Assembly (NCBI GenBank): GCA_019321725.1
Contig: CM033110.1
Coordinates: 372,001-436,000, forward strand
Source of the DNA: Paulownia fortunei
Lineage: Eukaryota; Streptophyta; Magnoliopsida; Lamiales; Paulowniaceae
DNA length: 64,000 nt
Direction: 5' to 3'
Part shown: positions 23,511 to 35,669 of the stretch, in pieces
Layout of the letters: every line of letters begins with the position of its first letter
How positions within the stretch are numbered: the stretch's first letter is position 1
Program-made: the position numbers and the translations under genes
The notes under the pieces: generated by a model
What the model saw: the letters and a program-made list of their open reading frames with translations, nothing else
What the model was told of the DNA's origin: nothing
The model's database searches: none

Positions 23511-24940
23511 ATTCATGACAACCAGATTGAATTTGAGAAGCTCTAGGTATTATTGCACATCAATTGAAAGAAAAGGATAACTTTATAAATTTATTTTTTT
23601 AATATAAATATCATTTTCTCTCCACTTCATATTTTTGAAATATTTGCTGCCACAATACTATAATAGGACTTCTCTATCCTTCAGGCGTGGGTATTTGTCC
23701 CACAGGCTGCTACTATAATGCACAACCCACAGTATCTTCAACACAATAGATGTTGTGTGCTAACTAAACTAAACTGCTAACACAATAAGGATTCACTTCT
23801 GATACTGATTTTTGATCAATTTTTACAAACTTAAATATGCCCTTTGGGCTTAACTGTTAGCCCATTTCATATGCAGAGGGAAGGAATAGTGATAAATGAA
23901 AACCACAAGGGGTGTTCTTGTACATTTTTATTTTTTTTAAAAAAAATATTAGTGTGAAACTACAGCACGACGACTAGCAATTATTTCAATAACTTACTAT
24001 CCTCTACTTCACACATTATATACATTTAATATTGTAATATGTATTTTATTATCAATGAAAATGAGTTTTTTTCCATTTCATTGTGCCTTGAAAGCACATT
24101 CGGATATGATTGTGACGTAACAGTTAGTTCGTTGTGTGCTATATTGTATTCTTGGTGAAAATAATCGTAAGTGACCGACTATCAGCCGCACGGTGCTCTT
24201 TCTCTGTACAAACTAAAAAGTGCCCCATAAGAGGTGGAATGCGGAAAGAGAACTATGAACATACTTTCAAAAAATACATAACAAATTGATGTATCCAATT
24301 ATAATTAGAGTCCAAAAAAAAATTAAATGATCCAACCCAATAGACATAGTTCATGAGCTTAAAAGACCCTATCATTACATTTATAAAATGGACATATTTT
24401 AACTAAATTCAAAAATATTAAGTATTGACTCAATTAGACGTACAAGCCTACGAGGCCAAAAAATTATACAAAAGGGCTGCGAAGCCCAAGTAACAAGTTG
24501 AACACTTATAAATACCCTCTTCATAATATTTCATGGGATGTTGTTTATATTAAATATTTTATGGCTTTCAATCATATGCTTATTACCGGCTCTAATTCCA
24601 ACTTGAGCTTCAGAGATCATCCCTCGACAACTCTAAAGATCCGTAATCATTTATTCGTATTGTAGATAAAAAAATCATCGACAATCAATCTTTGGAGAAG
24701 ATGATTCACAAGGAAAAGAACCTTGAAAAGAAATGTCTTAAATTAGACCACATCACAAACTTTATAGACTTTTTTATTGCTGCTAAAATTATGGTTTCAC
24801 GCACTGGTGTCTACAGTTGAAAAAAATGGACATCAAAATTCCGATTATGCTCCTACCCAGGGTACATGGGAATTTGAAGCTACCATTACACTGAAAAGGC
24901 AAGCTGAAGTTAATGGACTTCAAGATATAAAAGATGGAAG
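23511..24940. other. Gene-free intergenic stretch
   Basis: A 75-codon plus-strand frame at 24777-25004 reads like ordinary protein in its middle (QGTWEFEATITLKRQAEVNG) but has stops just upstream, and I do not recognise it. It may be a gene scrap. Nothing else is seen. Confidence 0.45.
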
Positions 24941-24944
24941 CTTA

Positions 24945-25345
24945 ATTGATAAGCTTATAGCTTTAAAATTTGGCTGGATTTATAAGTTCTTAAATAATTT
25001 ATAAGATGTTTTGAAGAGTTTTTAAACTTTTAAAAAGTATTTGATAATTTTTTCTAAAAGAATTTATAAGATTAAAAAAAATACTGTTTAAAAGCTTATA
25101 AACTCTTAAAAAAAAAAAAAGTACATCCCCTCAATTTATTTTCAAATTAAGATTTTATTTTAATATTTTTTTAATTTTAATAATTTTAATTATAGAATTG
25201 TCATTACTAACATTTTAAAAGATTTATAATCTTATTTTATCCAAACATTTTAACAACTTATTTTTAAAATAAAATATAACATTTTATAAATTTCAAAAAC
25301 ATCTTATAAAATATAGGAGTTTATAAGATATTTTAAATAAGTTTA
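24945..25345. repeat. Dispersed repeat family R1, copy 1
   Basis: Its right half matches 50230-50450. Both contain atcttattttatc, aac(a)act(t)ttttaaaata, attttataaatt and the run tagaagtttgtaagat/taggagtttataagat in the same order and spacing. The outer ends, ttggctggatttataag and the complement of ttagccaataaa, are weakly inverted, as in a MITE. It is non-coding. Confidence 0.5.
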
Positions 25346-26117
25346 GCCAATAAACCCATAGTGTTTTTTAACATTGTTCATTTAATGCCATTGCCAAATT
25401 ATCTACGTGTTAGGGAAATAGCATATGTGTGCCAACTATACTTCTTTTATGAAGTTAGATGTAATCTTCTCTTCAGAATTCTTCACTGATCATAAAAAAC
25501 AAAATCAAATCACTTTTAAAAAAAAAATCAATACTAAAAACTAAATTAAGTATTTTTACATGATTTTTCAGTTTGATTTATAAAGAAATCTTTATTTCTG
25601 TATTTAGTTAGGTTAGTTAACTAAAATAGTGAACACCCCGATAACTTTTGCGCCAAATAGGATCTAAATACGTAGAAATTAGCCATGAAAAAGGTAGGAT
25701 AGCAACATGACAACATATTGTGGAACTTTGAATTATACTTCGATTGTTAGGATATTATTAAATAGAAAAACGATAGAGGGAATAGAACGAGACCTATGCA
25801 ATTTTGGAGAATAAAGTATAACTTTATAAAAATGCCAACATTATGTTCAATATAGCAAAAAATATATCACCTATATATAAAAACAATACCCTTTTAATGA
25901 TAAATTTGTCATTTTGTCAATTACTCAACAAAGCGAAATTTCAAAGGTGCAGATGTATCTTTCAAATAGTAGGTTGTTATGTATAATTAATCCAAACTTT
26001 AGTGGTGTATCTATAATTTACTGTAGAATTGTGAAATGGCTTTTTTTAAATTTATAATTTTTTTTAAGATTAATTTCACTTTACAATATTTTACTTTATT
26101 GAATATTATTTTTTGTA

Positions 26118-26295
26118 CTCTCCATTATATTACTTTACCCTTTTATATTTTCAATTGTATCACTTTATATCTTATACTTTCAATTATATCATTTTTATTC
26201 CTTATATTTTCAATTGTATCAATTTACCACTTATACTTTCAATTGGTATCATTTTATCCCTTTGTACTATTATATCACTTTTACCTTTATACTCT
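26118..26295. repeat. ~30-bp degenerate tandem repeat, about six units
   Basis: The unit is close to tattttcaattgtatcactttat followed by a few variable bases, and it recurs about every 29-30 bases. Two overlapping frames here (26036-26299 and 26113-26310) encode only repetitive hydrophobic residues and are by-products of the repeat. Confidence 0.7.
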
Positions 26296-28129
26296 TTAAA
26301 AATCACCTAATTATTTTTACCTATTGTTTTTAGTAAAATTACTTTAAATATTTAAAATTACTAGACTTTTATTTATATTGAAATAAATTTTTTAACTTAA
26401 TTAATTAACACCTAACATTAAATTCATTTGAAATTTTATTGTACTTCAAATTTAATGACTATTTTTTTAATTTAAGATAATTTTTATAAACTAATATACA
26501 ATAGGATATTTTGTTAGCTAATATATTTTACTTTTAAGTTTTTTATTCGTCAAATCTAAAAAATGAGTAATATATTTTGAATAACATTATATTAAACACG
26601 TTAAATATTAGTAATAAATTTCTCATTATTAATGATATTACCATAATTTGATAGAAACTATGTTAAAATTTTAAAAAAATAGTGAATTTAATGTTTAATT
26701 TATTATTATTAAATAAATTATAAATGATCTTATTGTCATAATTTAATAAAAATAATGTTAAATTTAAAAAAAAAATCATATTGGTGTTTAACAAAAATTA
26801 ATCACAAAAATGACTATTTTTTATCTTAATATTATTTTTCTTAAATTATGATTATTCAATTAATAATTGAAAAATTACTACTATTTCACATATTTAATAA
26901 AATTATTTAAAAATATATTACATATTTTTGAGATTTATAATGAATAAGAAATTTATAATTATAAATGTATTAGTTAATAAAAAATATCTTACTATATAGT
27001 AATTTAATAAAAACTTTAATTTATGTGTAATTAAATTCAAAAAATTATTAAAACATAAATACATATCTATTAATTCTTAAAAATAAAGTGATTTTATTAA
27101 AATAATAATAGATACAATTAAATTATATTTTAAAAATACATGGGATAAATATACAACACTTGGGGATCATTTACTTTTTTGGTTGGGATAAAAAATAATT
27201 GATAAAAAATATATTAAATTAATAGATATTAATTTATTTATTAATAAATTTTTTGTGTATTTTATTTGATTGTAAAAATGATATAATAATATAAAATGTT
27301 GTCAAATGTGTACTTTGTATGATAAATTGGTAAGATACCTTTAATACATTTTTATTTTTCTTTTTTAACTGTTCATGCTTCTTTTTGATATATCTTCTCC
27401 ACCCAACAGAGATATGGTCATTTTCTTCTTCCTTTTTTTTGTATAACTTTCCCAATTTTTCTTTCAATCCTCATTTCTTTCTCCATTCTTCTCTTATTCT
27501 TTCTCCTTTCTTCTTCATGATTCTTATTTCTTCTTCTTTTCAATTTTCTCATCCTTTTTATTTTCATCTCTCCTTCTCGAGCCCAACATCTTTGCCACTG
27601 CCAGTGCCGTCGCCGCAGATGATAAATGGAATGAATTTCCTCTCTGCATTCTTTCTCTTATTTTTTTTCTCTTTTCTTCTTCAAATCTCTTATTCCATTT
27701 TTTATTTATCTCTCCTCCCTCCTTGACCTAACATTCAGAAGTTTAGATTTGGATTTATAGAAGGTTTCCAAAATGAAAGGTATCACCTGTAATTCAGTAT
27801 CTACTTTTAAAGGAAAAATGGATATTTTTTATTATAATTTATATTTTGGACTAAAAATAATATTTAAATTCAACTCTTGAACTGTAATCCAATTTATTTT
27901 TTAAATTATTTATAGGCCGGATGATATCCAATGACCTCGTTAAACAAAATACTCGTAAGTTTGATCATGATAAAATAGCTAATCTAGTATGGACAAAATA
28001 AACACGGCCTTGGAGTCGTAAGAGTAAAATGATATTCAATAATTTCCACGACTTCCACTCTGCAAATTGACCTTTCTCCACACTGAAAGCTCTCCATCTC
28101 CAAACTACTGATCACTGTGTGAGTACATG
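26296..28129. other. Gene-free stretch upstream of the full-length Tm-1-like gene
   Basis: The sequence is extremely A+T-rich to about 27360. A pyrimidine-rich tract (about 27360-27730) follows, dominated by TTC and CTT. Its 113-codon frame is a low-complexity S/F/L product with no family signature. Nothing further is supported before the promoter of the gene at 28181. Confidence 0.55.
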
Positions 28130-28138
28130 TATATATAG
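28130..28138 (+). promoter_or_regulatory. Probable TATA box of the full-length Tm-1-like gene
   Basis: TATATATAG lies 43-51 bases before the ATG at 28181. If used, transcription would start near 28160 and the 5' leader would be only about 20 bases, so a second start further upstream cannot be excluded. Confidence 0.45.
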
Positions 28139-28180
28139 TACTTTTTTGATGGTATAAAGACAGGAAATTCTTAAGAGAAA

Positions 28181-31100
28181 ATGGCGATTCGGGAGAACAA
28201 AAAAGTGCAAGTATACTGCATTGGAACTGCTGATACAAAGCTTGAAGAGCTTCGATTCCTCGCCCAGTCCATTCGATCCAATCTCCAACTTTTTTCCGCT
28301 AACTCTTCCTCGAAGGTGGTAAATTGTGTACTTTTTGGTCGGTTTTTTTTTTTCCAGCCTTTTGTTTCTGTTAATTTGGACAATGTTTTCTTGTTCTGCA
28401 TAAGATGAATTATATTACTGTTGTTTGTATATTTACGCTTGTCAGTTGTTGTCTATCTTAGTTAATTTTAAGAATTATCTTGGAATTTTTTTGTTTAATT
28501 TGATTGTTTTGTATTGCGCATTGAGAAGATGGAGTTTTGGAGTGGACATTTTTTTCTACTATTGTTTTTCTTTTCTTTTTTCGGTTTAAAATATCAATCA
28601 AGCTTGTAATATTTTGACCTTGAACTTGTTAATAAAAAATATTGCAGTGTGCCAAAAACTGTGAGATTTCTAGTACTATTTGGATAGAAGGGTAATATAA
28701 TTTTTAGGTTGAGATCATTGTCTGGTTATTGTGTTCACTTTCTTCATGATGGATGGTGATTTATGTGTGGATTTTATCCTATGATTGTGTATGTGTGCAG
28801 TTGCTGGTGACAGTCGTGGATGTGTCCGTTGGTCAGAAAGATGTCGAGAAGTGTGAGGATTTCAAGTTTGTGTCGAGGAAAGATGTCCTCTCTTGCTGTT
28901 TTGGAGCAGGGGAACAACGTGGTACCCTGCTTCCAGATGATAGAGGCAAAGCTATTGCAGCCATGAACAAAGCGCTTCAGGTTTTCCTCAATAAAGCTCA
29001 TGGTGATGGAGTCGTTGATGGAGTTATAGGGCTTGGGGGTAGTGGAGGGACATCTTTAATGTCATCTGCCTTTAGGTCCCTTCCTGTTGGAATTCCAAAG
29101 GTGATTGTGTCAACTGTGGCTAGCGGTCAGACTGAACCTTATGTTGGAACATCTGATTTGGTGTTATTTCCATCAGTGGTGGATATTTGTGGCATTAATA
29201 AAGTGAGTAGAGTGGTCTTGTCTAACGCTGCTGCTGCTTTTGCTGGAATGGTGATTGGACATCTAGAAGTTTCACAAACGTCTGCTGCTGCTGCTAGTGA
29301 GAAGGGTACAGTTGGTATAACTATGTTTGGTGTCACTACTACATGTGTTAATGCTGTCAAAGATAGACTGGCTCGAGAAGGGTATGAGACCTTGGTTTTC
29401 CATGCTACTGGGGTTGGAGGGAGGGCTATGGAGGATCTTGTTAGAGGAGGCTTTATACAGGTATTTTGGCCACATGTCATGTTTTCATTTTTGCCATCAA
29501 AAAGTCTCAGCTTGATTAACTTGCATCCAATCGTGATGCAAGCTCTGGACTTTGTAGCTACCATTTGACAGAAAATATCAAACTGGAGAGGGTATGCCTA
29601 TATTATTTGAATACATTTTTCTAAAAGTATAAAAAAAAACTTGTTTTTCATTTTATAATAGTTAGACTAAAAAAATATGTTATATGAACTCAGAGATGAA
29701 TACAAATAGGAATAGATATGTTAAACTGTTGTTTTGATGTGCGGATGGAGATACTTGTTTAGTTTATCAATTTAAACAAGTTCAAGGGAATTTGATGGCA
29801 CTTGAACTTTCATGCCCAAATGAATTATAATCCACTTCCTGTTGATTGGTTATCACTTATTCTTATTCTCTGATATTCACATCTCTTTGTCCTATAGGGT
29901 GTTTTGGATATTACAACTACGGAGGTGGCTGATTACATAGTTGGAGGAGTCATGGCATGCGACAGTTCCCGCTTTGATGCCATATTAGAGAAGAAGATAC
30001 CTTTAGTTCTCAGTATCGGAGCATTGGATATGGTGAACTTTGGACCCAAAGACACCATACCGTCTAACTTTCGGCGAAGAAAGATTTATGAACACAATGA
30101 ACAGGTGATAGTTCTCTCACGCCCTGTTGGTGCTGTTCTCTCTGTAGCCTTGACATGTCATAAACTTATTTAAGAGTAATCTGTCTAAACTTGGCTGCTC
30201 AAGCCTTGTAGATAATTTCTTTGGACCATGGATATGGTGAAATGAGAGATTATTGTTCCTAGTCATTTTGATAACCAGAGTGCTTTATCAGTTTTGTTTC
30301 ACTTTTGTATTACAAAAGAAGAGCTATTTATTCAAAGAAGTTGTACAAGAATATATATCTTGTTGAGTCACATTGGCTGTTACTTCTATTGGGATGTTTA
30401 GGCTCTAGTTTCTTTAAATATCTATTCTACATGGATTAATCTGTGGCTGTCCTTTTCTCAGGTTACACTAATGCGAACTACGGTGGATGAGAGTATGAAA
30501 TTTGCTGCATTTATTGCGGACAAGTTGAACAAGTCATCATCTAAGTTTTGCGTTTGCCTGCCAAAGATGGGTGTCTCTGCGTTGGATGCACCAGGAAAGG
30601 CCTTCTATGATCCTGATGCTACTGGTGCTCTAATAGAGGAAATACAGAGGCTAATTGAAACTGATGAATATCGTCAGGTTCCATCACTGTTCATCATATA
30701 AAGTGTTGATGGTTCCCAGCATTCTTTATTTGCTTGGATCTAATGTCAGTTATGTGCTCATTGAAGGGTAATTTCTGTTTATTATTAGGTTAAAGTTTTC
30801 CCACATCATATTAATGACCTGGAGTTTGCAAATGCACTAGTGGACTCATTCTTGGAGATCTGTACGGACCTTAAGGGTGTTAGAAGTGAAGCTATTTATG
30901 AATCTACCCAAGGCTCTCAAGACAAAGCTTCTGCTCCTGAGATAAGTTTCCAGAGCATCATACCCATTTCAAATAGCTTGAGCAACTTCCCCGATGCAAA
31001 ACCAGGTTGTTTCCTCCCTCCCTTCTCCCGCTTGAATTTATTATTCTTTTTCTTCTCTTACTATATTGTCACATTGAGAAGTATTGATGCATTGTTTATT

Positions 31101-34100
31101 AGATTTTAGATGCACAGTGCACCTAACTTAGCCTTAATAGATGGCACTATCATTTATCCATGGAAATTCCATTGTTAGAACTTAAGAAATAAATCAATGA
31201 ATCTCTGTTATCTTGTTACTAAGGCCACATGCCAAGTTATTTATGTGGGCTCAGTTACATGGACTCTTCAATGTATGTTATATTGCCAGTGATGACCACT
31301 GGGTACCCCAACATGCCTGATATACCTTTATAGTCTTCCCAGATAGATCTTGTATTGCTTTTCTGTAATTGCGCAGAAATTCATTCTGTTTTTGAATGCT
31401 TTAATGATCAGTTCACATACCATTGTTAACATAAGCATTGCCCATGTGTCCCTGCATCTGGTGATTCAGTAGATTCAATATCTAGAGACATACTCTCAAA
31501 TTGATCTTCGCTAGTCCATGTGATGATATTTTTGGAATATTTATTAAGAAATTCAATTGCCTTCTCTGGCTCCTTGCCTGTTTAAACTTCAGATGATAGT
31601 GGATAGATTTCTTCAGGGTAACCAGACCACACATAATAAGGAAAATGGTTAGTTAAACAAAATGTTTCTTGAACAAATATTTTTGGCTTTGACTTTGGGA
31701 CAAATTGAGTAGTAATGAATTATGTGGGACAGATTGAGTAGGTTCTTCCACCAATTTGGTAGTAAATACCTTTGTATTTCACTCTTCTACTTTTAGATTG
31801 ATGTAAGAATTCTTGGTTTATTGGAGCAGAAACACTGCAAAGAACACGGCAAATACTGCAGCAATTGAAATACCAAATACATGATGGCAAACCCATTATT
31901 GGTGCTGGCGCGGGGACAGGCATATCAGCCAAGTTTGAGGAAGTTGGTGGAGTGGATCTGATTGTCTTGTACAACTCAGGGCGTTTTAGGATGGCAGGAA
32001 GGGGGTCCTTGGCAGGTCTATTGCCATTTGCTGATGCAAATGCAGTTGTACTTGACATGGCCAACGAGGTGTTGCCTGTAAGTGTTTCATTTGCCTATTT
32101 AGAGTTCTTCCAGACATGACTGGATTTTAATATAAGTTCATGATGAATTGTAGGACCCTGGGCTTTCCTAAAATTTTATGAACTAAACTTGCTTCTTTGA
32201 ATTGTATCAGTTGAAGTTATCTTTGACAGGTCATCACTACTCGAAGTCTTACCCTGTATTTTATTGATGGGGATGAGGAATCACTTACCTTGACTTATGC
32301 TGCAAATATAGCAATGTAAAAGTTGATATAAGAATTCTCTCTAATTTTTGTCAAGATTGTTGATATTCTGAGTATATACTATATAATTGCCCAACCTAAA
32401 TTACATCATAACTGTGTGCAAATTTCTGGTGGAGTTTATATATATGACCTCGAAATTTTGTTCAATTATGTGGAATATTGTGTAGATGAATAGGGAACTA
32501 ATAAAATGTAAAAGATGAGGGTCATAAGTTCTCATTCCGATTTTTTAAATTGACAAGGATAAAAGATAAAGCAGTATTCCATTTGTCTTAGGAATCTTTT
32601 ATCCATGTAGTTTAATTATGTTTAATTCTGTATGAATTTTGAAAATGCTCCTTTTATTACCCTTGCATATGATTATGGAGAGTTCTCTGTGAGCTTGGAT
32701 GAAGTGAAAAGCCACCTGATTTTGTTACTAATTCATATTTTCTTGTGTTAACAAGTTTAGGTAGTGAAAGAAGTTCCAGTTCTTGCTGGAGTCTGTGCAA
32801 CTGACCCATTTCGGAGGATGGATTTCTTCCTGAAGCAATTGGAGTCTATTGGATTCTCAGGGGTGCAGAATTTTCCAACTGTTGGGCTATTTGATGGTAA
32901 TTTTAGACAAAATCTAGAAGAGACCGGAATGGGATATAGGTAATTTATATAAGTTGGTGACTTCTTTTCTTTTTATTCATAATTCCCACACATCATCATC
33001 TAAATAAAAAGTAAGTAATGATCTCCTTTGTTTCCCTTCTTCAGTCTGGAGGTTGAGATGATTGCAAAAGCTCATAAAATGGGCTTCTTAACAACCCCAT
33101 ATGCTTTTAACGAAGAAGAAGCAATAGCAATGGCAAAAGCTGGTGCGGACATCATTGTGGCGCATATGGGGCTTACGACATCTGGTTCAATTGGTGCAAA
33201 AACAGCTGTCTCAATTGAGGAAAGTGTAATTCTTGTACAAGCTATTGCAGATGCTGCTCATGGGATCAATCCTGACGCTATTGTTCTATGCCATGGAGGT
33301 AAAAGAAATTTTCACAGCTAAATGGCATTCCAGTGTAAGAAGTATTGGAACTAATTTGCATCATTGAATGGAGATTTTGTGTACAGAAACATTTTTTTTA
33401 TATGTTACGTACCTAAATCTAGCTTAGCCTAATTGTTTGCCATCTAAATGGAAATTGAGCGTTTGGTCAGTCTCTGATTGGATAATAGCTGAAGCTATGT
33501 TCTGTATGGTAAGGGGGTCATCTCCTTGGCTTTATTTTGATATAGCCTTAATAAGGAACAATCAGTCAAGGGATATCTCTCGAGTAACAGATCGCCAAAT
33601 GGCAATTTAGTATAACATATCTTCTTGAAATGTTGCATGACACTGAGTGGCTATTTTGCGCCATTCAAGCTGAAGCTATATGTGGATACTAGTTCAACTA
33701 AAAGATTCGCCTAATGGCTGTAGCTACTGGTGTTGCAGCATACACCTTTCTTGGGTATGTCATCATGTTAGGCCTTGGGTATTTCATAGAGCACTTTTTA
33801 AAGTAAATTCCACACATACGGGACATTGACATCTTTTGCTTTGTTAACTGTATATAGAAAGCAATTGCAACAGCATTAAGTACTTAAAGTTCTGTAACAT
33901 TGTGAACTAACATGGGATTGAGTAAAGTAAGTTCTTTGTAATTCCTCTGAGGTCACACAAGATTTAGTCTCTCGAAAAGTTCTAATTTCAGGAAAAAGAT
34001 AGATTAGATGTTCCTAGTGTGGGCAGATCTCTGTTAAAAAATGCTTCTGTTAGCATCTGGATTTCTTCACTATGGTTGTTTTATGAATATGTTTGAGGAA

Positions 34101-34373
34101 TAGGTTCTGGAGAAAACTATTTGCAATCTTTCGGGTCCATGTTAAAGAAAAAATCATCTTTTGAGTTTTTTTATGCTCTGTTGCAAATGCTCACTAGAAT
34201 GATTCTGCTATCCAATTCCAGGCCCTATATCTGACCCAAATGAAGCAGAATATGTATTGAAGAGAACTAAAGGAGTTCATGGATTTTATGGTGCATCCAG
34301 TTTGGAGAGGCTGCCAGTTGAACAAGCAATAACAGCTACAGTAAAGCAGTACAAATCTATATCTATGACTTAA
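28181..34373 (+). CDS. Tm-1-like protein, full length (755 aa)
   Basis: Nine exons: 28181-28315, 28801-29460, 29898-30104, 30462-30677, 30789-31005, 31830-32077, 32761-32939, 33045-33298 and 34222-34373. All are GT-AG and the frame is continuous; the 755-aa total is essentially the length of tomato Tm-1 (754 as I recall). Residues 1 to about 430 form the UPF0261 domain ([51 protein letters not shown]). A variable linker in exon 5 follows. The rest is the TIM-barrel domain: [91 protein letters not shown] and VLCHGG. In tomato the protein blocks tobamovirus RNA replication; the ancestral plant role of the family is not settled. It lies 6 kb downstream of its truncated sister in the same orientation. 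Confidence 0.94.
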
Positions 34374-35669
34374 CTTATTATCTGTAGTTTCATTTGTTTT
34401 TTCATGAGCTAGATGCTCAATGTATTTTCTTTTCAGTTTATTTATATCAGGTTTTCCGTCCTTCCAATCCTTGCCATCCATAATACTGGAATTCAAATGA
34501 GATTGTAAATTTATGCCTTGTACAATATGAGAACTAATTTTTGGTACTCATCAATAATTTTTCAATAAAATCCCTCTTGTAATATCTTGACATGCGCTTG
34601 AATTAATTATTCATACCTGTCTTGGATTGTGTTCCAAAAAAATGAAAAATGTTACTCTTCCCTTCATGTTACAAGTCTCATTCTTTTTCTTTGTGATATG
34701 GCTTCTCTTATATGTAAGAAGTATCCGCTGGCACTAATACTGAAATGTCATATTTCTGGGAAATTCTGAATTAACTAGGTCTAGGTTCCAGGTTTCTGCA
34801 GCAGCAAACACAGGATTTAGTTTTTTTTTTTGTTTCATATTACCAGTGAAGAAATTCAAAGGATTACCTATTAATACTCTATACACTAGTGTTACACATG
34901 ATAATGTACGAGATGTATTTAAACGCAATATGTTGAAAATTTGAATATTCAGAACTGTTCATCTTGAGATAATATCATTTTGCATTAAAATGAAAACCAT
35001 AAATTAAAATTTTTGGCTTCTGATAATTAATTTTAAGTGGCCACATATAGAGCGAGGAAGCATTAAAGAAGAAGGGTGCCTACTGACTGTTTCTAGAAAA
35101 TAGAAAATTCAGGAAAAATAAAAACATAGAAATGTTATTTTATTTAATTACTTGTATCAAAACACTGTAAATTTGATAAATGTCCATAACAACATAATGA
35201 AGCAAACAGAGAGCACAAAGTTAAATAAACATATAAGCAGGTGACATCACTTGGTTGCATATAGGTAGGACTTCTATGTTGGTTCATATTTTTTAGATTT
35301 GTTCCTTGAGATGTTTGACATTGCTGCTCCTTAGTTATTGATTTGAGCTTCCCACTGTAGGCTGAAAGCCAACATGTTTCTGCCACATATCTTCTTTACG
35401 TTTTAAAGAATTGTGTGTTACTTATAAGGAGAGAAGATGGTATCCCCCAGTAAGCTAAGCTACATAAGATATGATCATTTCTGAAGATTTCATGAGTTAT
35501 ATAAACTTGGCTTCTTATCAGAACAAAATAACATTGAAGACTTGAAACTAGCAGAAATTAATTACGTAGCTTATGTAGCAGAAGAAAGATATTTAACCTG
35601 TTAAATTCGCCAAATAGGTCAACATCTAGAATCATTGCTCCAGTAACTCATTGAAAACCTGTGTATTAA
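34374..35669. other. Convergent 3' intergenic region
   Basis: This 1.3-kb interval separates the 3' ends of the Tm-1-like gene (plus) and the P450 gene (minus). AATAAA at 34564-34569 is a plausible poly(A) signal for the former. No credible reading frame is present; the 100-codon minus frame at 34194-34496 partly overlaps exon 9 antisense. Confidence 0.55.

Noticed and set aside
27385..27726. 113-codon plus-strand frame
   Set aside because: Low-complexity F/S/L product of a pyrimidine-rich tract; no domain and no flanking exon signals.
29139..29564. 141-codon minus-strand frame
   Set aside because: Antisense to the conserved exon 2 of the Tm-1-like gene; the plus strand carries the family signature.
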